The position numbers and the translations under genes were made by a program. From Cryptomeria japonica (lineage: Eukaryota; Streptophyta; Pinopsida; Cupressales; Cupressaceae): 64,000 nucleotides of DNA. The stretch's first letter is position 1; each line of letters opens with the position of its first letter. A model generated the notes under the pieces. It had not been told where the DNA came from, did not search any database, and saw nothing but the letters and a program-made list of their open reading frames with translations. Shown here one piece after another: positions 11,385 through 23,073 of the stretch. The stretch is from contig NC_081412.1 in assembly GCF_030272615.1 (NCBI RefSeq), forward strand, positions 693,602,083 to 693,666,082, in the 5' to 3' direction.

Positions 11385-12566
11385 ATCCCCGGGGACGGCC
11401 GCTGCCGCTTCGTCAAACCTTGCGGCCCTCCATGAAAACTTTTCGGCTTCCTTCACTCCTGCACACACAAAAAAAAATATATATAAAATAAAGGGAGTCA
11501 TAAGGATTTTTAGGTTAGCTTTAGGGTTTATTTTATAAGCATAAAGAAATCAGGGTTTCAATAATATTAAATAGTTTAGTTAAGTTATCAGGGCAGGTAT
11601 ATTTTAGAAGATGAATTTTTTTTTTATATATGTGGAAAATTTGTAGTTAAAACATGATAATATATATAGTCTATGAGGTAAATGTTTATATTAAACCTTC
11701 ATATTATATCAATGTTAAATAAACATTTTAATATAATGAATAGGGCAAATTTTAGTTTAAATATTTTTATAACTTATATATGTTTTTTCTTAATCAAATG
11801 GGCATATTTTGAAAGGATGTGTAAATTCTAATTATTCTTGGAGATTTAATCTTAAGAGGAATGTTAATGAATTTGGTAAGTTAATTTTGGGTTATCATAA
11901 GCTAATTTGGAATTTAATGTAAAATCTAATGAATTTTTCTACAACATTATAATTACCATATTTGGGTAAATATATTTTAAAAGTTTAATCAATTGAATTT
12001 AAAGCAAGAGGTAAAGTGGTTAATGAATATGAAATACTTAATAGTTGATGTTGGGAAAAAGTAATACATAACAACTTGAATTTAAATTTTATAATTAGAT
12101 TTTGGGAGATCTAAATGGTTTTTAATAAATAAATGGAATAATTTAATATAGTTAACAAAATAATTAATTCAAAAGGATATTGCAGGGGCATAAAATATTT
12201 TCTTTGAAAAAAAATAAACGGACCATGCCTTGCGAACCTTGTTAACCTAAGTGGAGACTTTTATTAGATAATTTAATTATCTTAATATTGTTTGGCCCTT
12301 TAAATTGTACTTGCTCAGATTTGATAGTATTAATATAGTGAAATAATAGTAGTGTTGAATTAATAGAAGCCATATTTAAAATAGGTAGTTAAGAGAGAAA
12401 GTAGTAACATGATGGAGGAAACTTGTTGCTTAGTAAATGATTGTTATCGAACCAAGTAATTATATAAATGTCTATTTAGTAGAAATGGTTCTAGTTAAGT
12501 ACTAAGAAGCACAACTGAAATAAAAAATTTGTTGGTTGTGTTTTGCCCAAAAGTTTGGGCATGACA

Positions 12567-14109
12567 ATTATTCCATGGTGATCTTTGATCTGAGACTAAA
12601 TTTTATAATTTTGAAATGTGCCAAAACAAAAAAAATATATGTAACCATAACTTTAGACAATTTTATGACTATAAATGAAAACACCTAATCACATATTTAT
12701 ATAATAATAATTTATTTTTTAAATTATTTATAATATTATTATACTTAACAAAACACCTTTGTACTTATTGGTTTAGTTTTTCCAAATACCCTATTATAAA
12801 AGTAAATACTGACAAGCCTAAAATCATAAAAAATGTTGTTATAGTGCTATCTCTGCACTATGATTTTTAATAGTTATGCTATGTAAAGGGTCATGCCCTT
12901 GTTCTCACTGCCTTATTAATAAAAAACAATAAAATTAAAAAATATAACTCTAATTTATAAAATTTCAAACATCAATCTCAATCATTAATTAAATTAAGGC
13001 CTCACAAAATTCTCAAAAGAAAATTTCTATTTATTTTAAAACCTACTATAACTTTCAAAATCATTCCAAATGTATTCAAAATTCCAAAAAATTGAAGTAA
13101 AATGAAATCATTATCCACACCCACTTATAATCGACATTAGTGGCTACAAGATTAATTTAATATAAATCTGAAAACAAATCATAGCTTCACATAATTACAT
13201 GTGAAATTTATATGAGAGACAAAACATAATGTCTCCCTTAGTGCAATAACAATAATATCGTGTTGTCATTCGGTAGACAATTTTTTTTAGATAGAAATGA
13301 TAGGGTTTAGAATTTAATGCAAATTGTATACTTTTTAAACTAGTAGTGCTTTGACTATACAAAAGTCCTATATTAGTAAAATATTCAATCCTTAGAATAA
13401 GGTAAGTGGGATGCCTGCAATTATGGCATGTTTTAAGATGGGGTATTTTGAAATCTCAGCAAATTATTTCTTGAGAAGAATAATATTTTTATTTTTATTT
13501 TTTTTAATTTTTCTCTTGGGGAGGCGGTGAATGTCAAAGATTAAATTAGATGGCTTTTTCATTTATTTAATTTTCTAATTTATAATTTGTTTTTTATTAA
13601 TATGCATGTGATAAATAAAGATGTTCAAATAAAAATAATATATAAATTAAAAATCTTATAAAATTAGGTGATTTTATAGTTTAAATTATTATAATTATTT
13701 ATTTAAAATAAGAAATTTTTAAAGATGATGTAATGTTATATTAGAATAAAGAAAATTCATGAAATATGGGCTGATGAAACTTTCAAAACATTAAATAAGA
13801 AGAATAGAAGTGTCAAAAATAATTAAATGACAACATATAACTACTAAAAAACTTTTTACAAGATGTAAGAGTAATCTTAAATCACTCAAAAAAAAATTTC
13901 ATATTCGTTTTATGTTGTGTGCAATTAAAAATATTTTAGGAACATCTAGAATGCAAGAGTAATCTTAAATCACCTAAACAAATATTTCATATTCGTTTTA
14001 TGTTGTGTGCACTAAACATATTGTATTAATTTTGTTCTTGTTGTCATTTTTTGCTCATTTGAGCATCCACGTTACAAACTTATTACAAATACCTTTTGAG
14101 CACCAAACT
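12567..14109. other. AT-rich stretch with no recognisable feature
   Basis: Stops in all frames, many A and T runs, no LTR ends or protein motifs that I can see. Two near-identical 40-base segments (about 13862-13915 and 13950-14008, both containing the sequence around TTCATATTCG) suggest a local duplication. Confidence 0.5.
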
Positions 14110-14112
14110 AGA

Positions 14113-14207
14113 AACAACAATTGGAAGACCAAGGGTCACAACTTAAAAATCCACTTTAAACAATGAGACAAATACAACCAATGGAAGACCAAGAGTCACA
14201 ACTTAGA
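14113..14207. repeat. Local duplication, 61-bp spacing
   Basis: About 33 bp beginning at 14113 recur at 14174 (GGAAGACCAAG core followed by GTCACAACTTA). They lie next to the tRNA-like segment and may be part of the same SINE-like unit. Confidence 0.6.
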
Positions 14208-14219
14208 ATTCTACAGAAA

Positions 14220-14293
14220 GGTGTCCCTCATGAGAGTTGAAATTGGGTCTCCACATTGAGAGCTCAATGCTTTAACCAACTAAGCTCAACCCC
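14220..14293 (-). pseudogene. tRNA-Glu-like pseudogene or SINE head
   Basis: On the minus strand there is a D-arm (GCTT...AAGC around AGTTGGTTA) that fits Pol III box A. It is followed by CTCTCA and GGAGACCC, and then a decayed box B (ATTTCAACTCT). The order and spacing match plant tRNA-Glu(CTC). The anticodon and acceptor stems do not pair well, so it is not a working tRNA. It could be a tRNA pseudogene or the 5' head of a tRNA-derived SINE, with 14113-14207 as its body. Confidence 0.45.
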
Positions 14294-14509
14294 TTGGACT
14301 CATTGAACATGTTAATATATTAATGCCCAAATATTATTATTATCACTATTTGACAATGCATATTGATTGTAAACAATGAAACCAAATTAATGTCAAAGCT
14401 TCCAAATGTCACAGTACCTACCATGACACATCATTGTCAAATGTTTTGATCATCGGTTAACACTATATGACTTATCAGACTTTAGGTTTCCACAATCCAT
14501 GATTTAGAA

Positions 14510-15259
14510 ATCAGTTGCTTTCAAAATATACTATGTGTAATTTTTTGCATCAATGTCACACTCTGTGATCCATCATCAAGATGCATAGCTAGAGAGCATG
14601 CAGAGTGAGAAATGATCAAGAAGCATACCAAGGCAACTAAAAAGAGGGAGGGATGAGGCAGAGATCAAGAGAGGAAGGGTGACAAGATAGAGAAAAAAAA
14701 AATTAAAAAGAAAAGAGACACATCAAAAAATTATACATAAGAAAAATAAATAAATAAACACCACACAAAAACAACCACACACACACACACACAATTTATT
14801 TTGTCTTGTTTTTATTTTTTTCCTTTGTCCTTTCTTGTTTTTTACACACACACACATACACATATATATTTAAAGGTTTAGTCATATATGTTTATATATA
14901 TATATATTTATGTATATATGTGCACACACACATATCTTGTTATTTTATTTCTTATTTTTTGAACACACACACACATGTGTGGTTGTCTTTGTGGGGTGTT
15001 TATTTATTTATTTTTTCTTATGTTTAATTTTTTACTATGTCTCTTTTCTTTTTTAATTTATTTTTTTCTCTATCTTGTCACCCTTCCTCTCTTGATCTTT
15101 GTGTCCAATCCCTCCCTCTTTTTAGTTGCCTTGGTTTCCTTCTTGATCATTTCTCGCTCTGCATGCTCTCTAGGTATTACATCTGATGATGGATCACAGA
15201 GTGTGATCTGAAATGTTGATGCAAAAAATTACACATAGTATATTCTGAAAGCAGCTGAT
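14510..15259. mobile_element. Foldback element with ~280-bp inverted arms
   Basis: 14510-14786 is the reverse complement of 14976-15259 with modest divergence. Matching landmarks are GCATGCTCTCTA, GATGATGGATCACAGAGTGTG and ATTACACATAGTATATT in the right arm, all present inverted in the left arm. The ~190-bp centre is made of CA/TA microsatellites. ACTATATGACTT occurs in direct orientation just outside each arm (14462 and 15261). No transposase is present. This could be a MITE-like foldback element or an old inverted duplication that could give a hairpin RNA. Confidence 0.65.
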
Positions 15260-17046
15260 TACTATATGACTTGTCAAATTCTTTAAAGATGCCTTAAATG
15301 AACTATGCACTAAACATTTGGATCTCATGCCAACATTTGAAGACATAAATTTTTTTTTGGTTTTAGAGAGGTACACGATTAGTACTACATTGAGTTTCAA
15401 TTCTTACATATAGCCTAAATGATATTTCTACATATTTACATATGTTTTCAACATTGCCTCGCCTTACAAGTTAGAACAATATATTATTTATTTGCGTACA
15501 TATAAAGGATTAATCATGCTACATCACAAATATCTATGAATCAAAAGGAAGAAGTTAACCTAACATTAAACCAAGTTTAGTAATGAACCAAGACCATATA
15601 AGTTCCAAAAGAATTATATGTTACATACCAACTTTCAAAAGATTGCAATTGAATAATGCTAATTCTACATATAATTCATTGTAAAAAGACATGATGTCTT
15701 ATTCTCTTGCAATATTTTACAATAAATATCACTAATATATAATTCAAACTATAAATCAATAAAATTATTATTCAATTTATATTTCTTATTATTCTAATAT
15801 ATAAATTTATTAAATATATATTATATGAATTACAAAATTAAATATTTCATTACTAAATCATTCCATAACTATATTACATAATTCTTTTAGTTTCAAATAA
15901 AATTAATAATATTATCTAATGTATTTAATATTATAAGTGTATAATACTTACTTTATATGGGTTTTCATATATATTTCATTTTATTTCAATAAGAAACAAA
16001 ATTTACATGTACCAAATATTCAATGGGGATCTACCAAGGTATGATAAAAAAAAATTAAAATTTGATTTAATCAAAATTTAAAAAATAAATTAATAAATTA
16101 TTTCATTTATATTAATTATAATATAAAGTAAAAGTAAATTTTGAGATGGTTCAAACATTTTTATAACTATCAACATATAAATGTTATAATTTTAGGTACA
16201 TCAAAATAATACTAGTCAATAAGTCAAAAGAGGAAGCATGGATTCAAGTCAATAATAAGAGATCTAATATAACACTTATATAAACTTGTAATTAATTATG
16301 AAAAATATTAACATAGATGTCCCCTTTATTGCAACCAAAATATAAATGCATTACAAAAGTTACCAAGAGATGAATTATGATGTATAACTCATGTGAGATA
16401 ATTCTACAGATTAATATGAATGCATTATCATTTTGTAACTTCATGTGATGCATGCACCATTAATACATGCAATGCAATGTTAACTAAGTAATCAAATTAT
16501 TATAATAAAACTAATAATAATATTAGGTTTGGATGTAGAATGCATATGGATAAAATTTTAGGACAATTTTTCTAGCCACACACATGATGAGTCTCGTGTT
16601 AGTCTTCGAGTGGCCTAGAGGGGACTAGTTCTTGCTTGGAATTAAAACTTAAGAGAAGCCCACCAGTCGCTAGGAGATACCCCTCTAAGATAACAAAAAA
16701 ATAAAAAAATTAAGACATGACGGTCACAACATTTAAAAAAAAAGTTCAACATTCTTATGATTGTTGGAAGGATCAAGAGATTCATAAGAGATAAGGCATC
16801 CTTGCAAAATTAAATAACTTTCTATAAGAAAGTTAACACAAAATGAGCTTATGGAAATAATCATACAAATGTGAATGAAATATACAAATAATCTATTTTA
16901 CATAAAGACAAGGGAAACAAAATAATGTGGTTGAGGTAAATGACTAACCCACATGTGTAATTGACAAGTGTAATTTACACATGACTAAAGGAAAAAAGTT
17001 AAAAATCTTTAAGAAATCCCAACCAACTAGGTTTGAATAAGAGCTA
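15260..17046. other. AT-rich intergenic relic
   Basis: Very AT-rich (visibly above 75% between 15650 and 16560). No LTR ends or coding motifs. A weak inverted pair TAGAGGGG (16616-16623) / CCCCTCTA (16680-16687) lies in a short GC-richer island. Confidence 0.5.
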
Positions 17047-17051
17047 TAAGG

Positions 17052-18267
17052 TGTTGGCCATATGATGGAATTGATTATGTGTTGCATTGATGTTTTGTCA
17101 TTGATGTCAACACTTGTTGTTATGGTTGTTTACCAACTTCGGGTAGAAGGATTGGATTGGGAAGACTATCAGTTGATTGTCACCGATATGATCTAGATGA
17201 TGGAATAAATTTGTATGGTTGGTTCATATGCTTCTAAAGTATGTTTCAATCAGTTGGTATTGACTTGATGATCGGATGCTATCTCATATTCTAGTAAGCT
17301 TTCTTTATTGGTCCGGTAAGGGTTTCAATGGTAGAGCTTTATTGAAGATCTTTGATGTAATGCGTAAGTGGTGTTGGTGTAGCTTCTAGAAGGGATTTAG
17401 GATGCTGATGGTGATTGTGTTCATGCCTCAACTGATTGGTGTCATTTATTTGGCATATGTGGATCTAATTTAGGTCTGGTGCTATCTAGGTTATGGACCA
17501 ATTTTCATGTAACGTGTAACTGGTGGATCCTCGGATGCACTTCTAGGATGATTTATTGATTGTATAATGTTTGTTTGGCCTTGGGCCAACATGCTTTATG
17601 TTTTGTTTCAGGATTATGTAATGGATCTATTGAATTATCATTTGGGTGGCCAACCCAATTGGTTAGGTCACAGGTTCGTATAAATATATGTAAGATCTCA
17701 TTGTAGATCTTGTCATGTCATGGTATGGATGCATGGAGCGGATAATGTAATAATCGTTTGTGCAGAGGATTTGGTCGATCATAGGTGATCGAGTTGGGTT
17801 TATGTAAGAGGTTTTAGACCTTTGGTATTGAGCTTAACCAAAACTTTAATCTGGCATGTTTGATGCTATCACCGACAGTTCTTCTCTCTGGATTGTTGTC
17901 CAAATATGTTGAGGTGGTTGATATCTCTATAGTCAGTGAGACTCCATTGTGATGAGCAGTGCGCTCTAGGAAGTGTGCCTTCCTGCATGTGTAGGCCCCT
18001 ATTGTAATCATATACTTTCTACAGAAGTATCATCTGACTGTGGGTAGGGTTTCCCACCATGGTTTTTCCCTTTGCCGGGTTTTCCATGTACAAATCATGG
18101 TGTTATGTTTTATGGTTGCATGACATTGATTCTCTAGCTTTCAATTATGCTTTGATGCTTTAACAATTATTTGGGTATAAGTTCTTAAGTGCTTTAATTC
18201 ATATAATCCGTTAACAACTAATTCACACCCCGCCCCCCTTCTCAGTTGTTCACCAATTATCCTAACA
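17052..18267 (+). mobile_element. Solo LTR with perfect TSD TAAGG
   Basis: Starts TGTTGGCC, ends CCTAACA, flanked by TAAGG at 17047-17051 and 18268-18272. There is no primer site after it and no polypurine tract before it, so it is a solo LTR left by LTR-LTR recombination. Its second half shares with the LTRs of the family-1 element the hairpin CCTGCATGTGTAGG (about 17983) and the GGTTTTTCCC...GGGTTTTCC block (18061-18084). It belongs to the same copia-like superfamily. Confidence 0.85.
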
Positions 18268-18272
18268 TAAGG

Positions 18273-20725
18273 TAGCTAGATAAATAAGGAAATTTTTGAT
18301 ACCAACACTCCCCTTTAATTGAAAATTAGAGAGGAAAAAAGACTTAAGATATATCTTGACAACTAGGCTTGATGAGGTACCATGCATAATAAAATTATCT
18401 CACAAATGAAGAAATGAGAAAACCATGTGAGAGAAAAATCCTCCCCTAAAAAGAAAACAAGAGAAGAATAAATAAAATTTCTCAAAAGTTATCTTTATAA
18501 TATTAACAACATGAAGAACTTCATGAAACGTAAAAATCTACAAAATATTATCGAAGAATAACTAGTATACTATTGGAGTTGAAGAATGTCCCTTAAAATT
18601 AAAATGAAAATTAAGATCAAAGAGAATTCTTTTCAAGGGTGACCCTAATGACATTACTCAAACAATGCAAACATGATGGTTCACACCAATATATTTCATC
18701 AAGTCTAGAAAACAAAAGTATTAGTGTCAATATTCTCAATAACACAAAAACATCTCATCAAGGTAGAAGGTGATTCTATTAATCAAATAAAACTAATGAA
18801 GAATTAGCATAATTAAATGATATACCCCATGATTTCGACAAGGGAGAAAAAAGTGACCTCCAAAAATTCCAACATGATATTTTCAACTAAAAGGGTGCAT
18901 GCAAATTATAAGGCACACACGCTAAAGGACAAATAATTTTGTGATTAAAAATATCAATCCATTCACAAAATCCCACAAGGCATGTACGTGATAGAGGATA
19001 GAATGATATAATTATCTTAGTTCTTTGTAGTTTTGAAACCCTTTATGACTTCTTCACTAGGCTTAAATAATTGATATTTTAACTAAAATAATGTGGAATT
19101 AAAAAATAAGAAACCCACTCAATCTATACTGTTTTCTCTAAACCTATTATAGACTACTCAATATTTGTTTCTACCTTCTATACCATAAATGATTCTATAG
19201 AAACTTGATTTACTATGCCATATCTAGACAAATTTATGATATCAATGACTAAGGAGAAAGATAAGCTCATCTAGATGGGTGTTATAAAATCATCTATCTC
19301 ATGTCCTATTCACCAACAAAGACAAATAAATAGAAAGGATAGACATATATATTAAATAAACATAGAAACAAGAATAAAGAGGAGAAAAACATCAGTAAAC
19401 TTTAATCTTTCTCATTTACTTATTGTATATTAATTTATGATAAGAAGAAAAGTCCAAATTATATATTTACTTTTGTAATGTCATTTTAACTATTCTTTTC
19501 AAGTCTCATTTTTTGAATTAAAATAGTTAAAAAAGTTATAAAATTTTTTTATTTATGTAAAAATTGGCAATACCTTCTTAATGGAAATGTAAATGATTTT
19601 CCTTATGTTTTCTTTATGAAATAATTTGCACGCTAAACTTTGCAATTGATATATCTTGTAAGCGCCCTATTCCATCTGATCTACACACATATGCACTCAT
19701 TCATACAGATTTGATCTTCTATATATATATATATATATATATATCATTTTTTTCATCTCAAAACATCAATTAGGTCAACCAAAACAAGAAACAAGCATAA
19801 GTCATGTCAAGTCGGCCACCAAACACAATTGTGGTGAAAGTGATCAAATTCAAGAAATAGAGAGTACCTAAAAAAATCCTATTACATCTTTCTAAGTGAT
19901 CCCAAGAATTACACACACACTATCACACATCCTCCAAGGTTGGTAACAAGGTAACTTATAGATAAACTATGTAGCACATAACTAGTCGGCCCAAAAATAT
20001 ATTTTTCTAATGAATTAACCAAATGTGGATCCCCACATGCCAAGGTAAGACCCAAATACAACTTAACTCAATGTCCAAAGATGGAAAAAATCCTCAAGGA
20101 TATAGTGCAATAAAGAGAACAAAGTCCATTGGCCACACTACAACAATTACCCTAAAAAGCCAATGCTAGACACAAAACACCACAAAATTAATCATCCAAC
20201 ACAATATAGAGCACATAAGGACATTACTTGAGCATTCAAAAATATTCCCAAATACTTCTCTCTCACTATCACATCAAAAAATGTTGGCACAACTCAAATA
20301 GATACATAACACTTCATTCCTGAAGGCCAGAAGACCCAACCATGAATAGAGCATCAATAACTCCTCTTGCATAACACTTCAACACTTGAAAATTGAATTG
20401 AGGCAAAGCAAAAACATTAAAAGAATTTTCTCAAGCCAAAATAATTGAAACATGAATGCAAATAAATGTATAACATTTACCAAACCAATCAAATCCAATC
20501 TCCATAGAAAACTAGACTATGAACAAACAACAATCACAAACCACATCAACTACAATATTAAGAATCTAAAAAATATAAGAGTATATCATCCACAAAGCAT
20601 ACACATTATGTTAAAATATACAAGACCATGCGGAGGAATGTGGACCATTCTTCCAAACTATCTTCAATATACACTATTACAATTAACTTGATCAATCCTC
20701 TAAAAATAAAAAAGTTCTAGAAATA
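18273..20725. other. Unassigned AT-rich sequence
   Basis: No LTR boundaries or protein motifs recognised. A TA microsatellite lies at about 19719-19744. The longest ORF (20452-20691) is low-complexity and unconvincing. Confidence 0.5.
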
Positions 20726-20730
20726 TTAGT

Positions 20731-21542
20731 TGTTGGCATATGGACACTCCAATGAGACATTGTGTGTGATTGAAGGTTTGTCATTGATGGAAATCTTGCA
20801 ATCCTATGGCATCGACAAAACATCATACCGACAAAGCATTATTCAAGCAAGACAGTGCATCGACATCAACAAGATCACTCTACACCGGCACCGGCACTGA
20901 CACGGAAGAAAAGATGTATACTGGCACAGAGGCCGACAAAATTTTTTGATATGTAATATTTTGTTTATTATTGTAAGCCGACTTGGCAAATTGTAAAATG
21001 ACTCTTGTATATAAAGAAGATCATTGTACACAATTAAAAAGGTAAGTAAGCGAACATAAAAAAAGAAAATTATTAGGCAGACCTAATGTGTGAATTATAG
21101 GTCAAGGGTATATGTAAAGAACAGAGTTAGAACCGATACTGAATCTGGCATTGGAGATGCTATTGTAAAGAAGTACAGATCATTGGATTAGTATAATCCT
21201 CATTCTAAGTCAGTGTGACTTCTCATTGAGCAGTGAGCTCTAGGCAATTGGCCTTCCTGCATGTGCAGGCCCCTATTGTAAGTAATATTCTCTTATTGGC
21301 CAGTAAGTGAATATTGTGAGTCACAAATCCCACCGAGGTTTTTCCCATGCCGGGTTTCCTCATTAAACATTTTGTGTTATGGTGTTCTTTTCATGTGGAT
21401 GTTTTTGATTCTGTTTATTACATTAATTCTTGCATATCGGTACACTGCTACTTTATGTTCTATATGTTTTAACCTAAGAAAATTTGACTACCAGTCAGAT
21501 ACTGATTCACCCCCCCTCTAAATATCTGTGTGAACCCTAACA
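20731..21542 (+). mobile_element. 5' LTR of family-1 element
   Basis: TGTTGGCATA to CCCTAACA. It contains ACCGGC/ACCGAC motifs near 20866-20900, a palindromic CCTGCATGTGCAGG near 21257 and GGTTTTTCCC...GGGTTTCC at 21337-21359 before TGTGTTATGG. Confidence 0.9.
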
Positions 21543-21544
21543 AT

Positions 21545-21556
21545 TGGTATCAGAGC
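21545..21556 (+). promoter_or_regulatory. Primer-binding site, initiator tRNA-Met type
   Basis: TGGTATCAGAGC, two bases after the LTR end. Confidence 0.9.
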
Positions 21557-21613
21557 CCGGTCTTCTATTTTTAGAAGCCTAACAACTTGAGGAAGATCTT
21601 GATAGCGGTAAAG

Positions 21614-22771
21614 ATGGAAAATCTAATGAAGCAACTTGAAGGAGCTCTTACTGACTATGATGCAGAGAAGTTGAAAAATATCAAATTAGAAGATGATTTA
21701 AGACCAGCTCAGGATATCATTCAGGAACTTCAAGAAAATCCTACTATTACAAGAAATAAGAGAAGAGAACTTTGTGAAAAATTGCAAAATGAGAATGATG
21801 AAAAGTATTCACTTAATGATATGACAAGCAAGTTGAAATAAGAGATCATGACAACAAAAAATGAAATGTAGGATATGACTATGAGATTTTGCAAAGAGAT
21901 TGAGGACAGAAAGAAGAATGAAGAAGAATTGACCAGAAGACTAAGTGATGCAGCAAATGAGAACACAAGACTTAGCTATGAAAATGACATGTTGAAGACA
22001 AATTTAATGCATACTCAGAATGACTCAAATGAACTAATGAGACAAAAAGAAATCTTGGAAAGGGAATTGGAAATTGCAAATCAACATAAAGAAAAATTCA
22101 AGAAAAGCTCAGAAGAACTTGGTTCCTTATTGAAGAATCAAAAACCCAAAGGTGACACTTTTGGAATTGGATTTGAAGTTGGAGAAAGCTCCGGTACCTC
22201 AAATACTTAGGATCACAACAAACTAGTAAGACCACCTAATACTTATAAATTCAATGGAAAATGCTTTAACTGTAATAAAAATGGTCATAGGGCAAATGAA
22301 TGTAGATCTAGGAATTATCAGAATATCAATCCTCCCACCGGTCAATGCTCCAAATGCAACAAAGTTGGTCATAACTCTAAAAACTGCAGAATGAATGTAA
22401 GATGTTATGTTTGTGGAAGATTTGGACATCTATCAAATCAATGCAGAACACAAACCAGCATAGGTTATGGGAAAGCTATTCAGAAAAATAATGTAATTTG
22501 CTATGCATGTAACAAGATTGGGCATATTGCTAAATTTTGTAGAAGTAAAAGTACACCGGTAGACAACAAAAGTGCTAGCTTGAAAGGTAAAGAAAAAGTT
22601 GAAGAGGTTAAGCAAGAATTCTCAAAGCAATGGATTAAAAAAGCTGATCTAAATATTGGGAATACTCCTCCATTGGTAGAACCAACAAATGCTCCACTGG
22701 CAGGACAATGTGATGCTCCACCGGCAGGACAGAGCAGTGCTCCACCGGTAGGAAGTTCTTCATCTAATTGA
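21614..22771 (+). pseudogene. Headless Gag: coiled coil plus four CCHC zinc knuckles
   Basis: One frame of about 385 codons, with in-frame stops near 21839, 21869 and 22208. I chose the ATG at 21614 because it is the second Met of the open stretch and begins the heptad-like region. Codons 1 to ~180 are Lys/Glu/Asn-rich with heptad leucines, a clear coiled coil. Then come four CX2CX4HX4C knuckles: CFNC...(22258-22300), CSKC (about 22350-22390), CYVC (22403-22444) and CYAC (22500-22541). The tail is Pro/Gly/Ser-rich with a repeated APPAGQ-type motif. Zinc knuckles of this spacing are the nucleocapsid part of copia Gag and bind RNA. The usual capsid-like domain upstream of the coiled coil is missing. 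It is probably a packaging protein reduced to its multimerisation and RNA-binding parts. A host zinc-knuckle protein is excluded by the LTR context. Confidence 0.75.
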
Positions 22772-23073
22772 AGAAAATTGTCTTGAGGGTTTGGCAATCT
22801 AATGACACATGTGCTATTATTCCCTTGGTTAGAGAAAAGAAGTTGAAAATCACTTATTACAGGCAAATAAAGTTAAGTGAATACATAACCGGCATGCAAT
22901 TAATATGGTAGGTAGCAAAAAAGACTTTATAAAATAAGGTTTTGGCTCCATTTCATTTCACCGTGATTTCAAACTTTCAAAGAGTGCAAAGATTTCCGAG
23001 CTAAGGCATTTCAAGCAAGAAGCAAGCACACTCCAAGCAATCATCCATCCAAGACAGAAAAAGGTATTTTATC

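Larger units (their letters stand above)
2846..12566 (+). mobile_element. Large LTR retrotransposon without recognisable genes (LARD-like)
   Basis: Two long direct repeats (2846-5133 and 10821-12566, the latter being the end of a 3.7-kb LTR starting at 8832) flank a 3.7-kb interior. The interior starts with a primer site (5137) complementary to initiator tRNA-Met and ends with a purine tract (8820-8831). No gag, protease, RT or integrase motif was found in any frame, and only ORFs below 65 codons occur. The 5' LTR is broken at 2845 by a Tat-like insertion; its first ~2 kb lie outside the window. Right flank after the LTR is ATTAT. The element must have relied on enzymes of another element. 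Its lineage cannot be decided from the interior; shared LTR segments suggest a Ty3/gypsy relative. Confidence 0.75.
8832..12566 (+). mobile_element. 3' LTR, 3.7 kb
   Basis: It runs from TGTAAGG to ATGACA. The first 2 kb has no partner in the window; 10821-12566 matches the 5' LTR. 9270-9850 is shared with the minus-strand LTR at 1-978. It contains two conserved hairpins (9367-9397 and 9475-9570), a further stem CTCCAAGC/GCTTGGAG at 10216-10257, TA microsatellites at 11080-11115 and 11165-11185, and three 40-bp GC-rich units. Small ORFs inside (9874-10065, 10269-10457) show no family features. Confidence 0.75.

Noticed and set aside
16616-16687. Inverted repeat TAGAGGGG/CCCCTCTA as a possible non-coding RNA or terminator
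   Set aside because: Only eight base pairs around a 56-base loop, no second copy, no supporting signals.
19719-19744. TA repeat as a promoter or cruciform site
   Set aside because: A simple microsatellite; several others occur in the window with no associated gene.
22391-22771. Host zinc-knuckle (CNBP-like) protein
   Set aside because: It is in frame with the upstream coiled coil, between a primer site and LTRs, so it belongs to the element's Gag.
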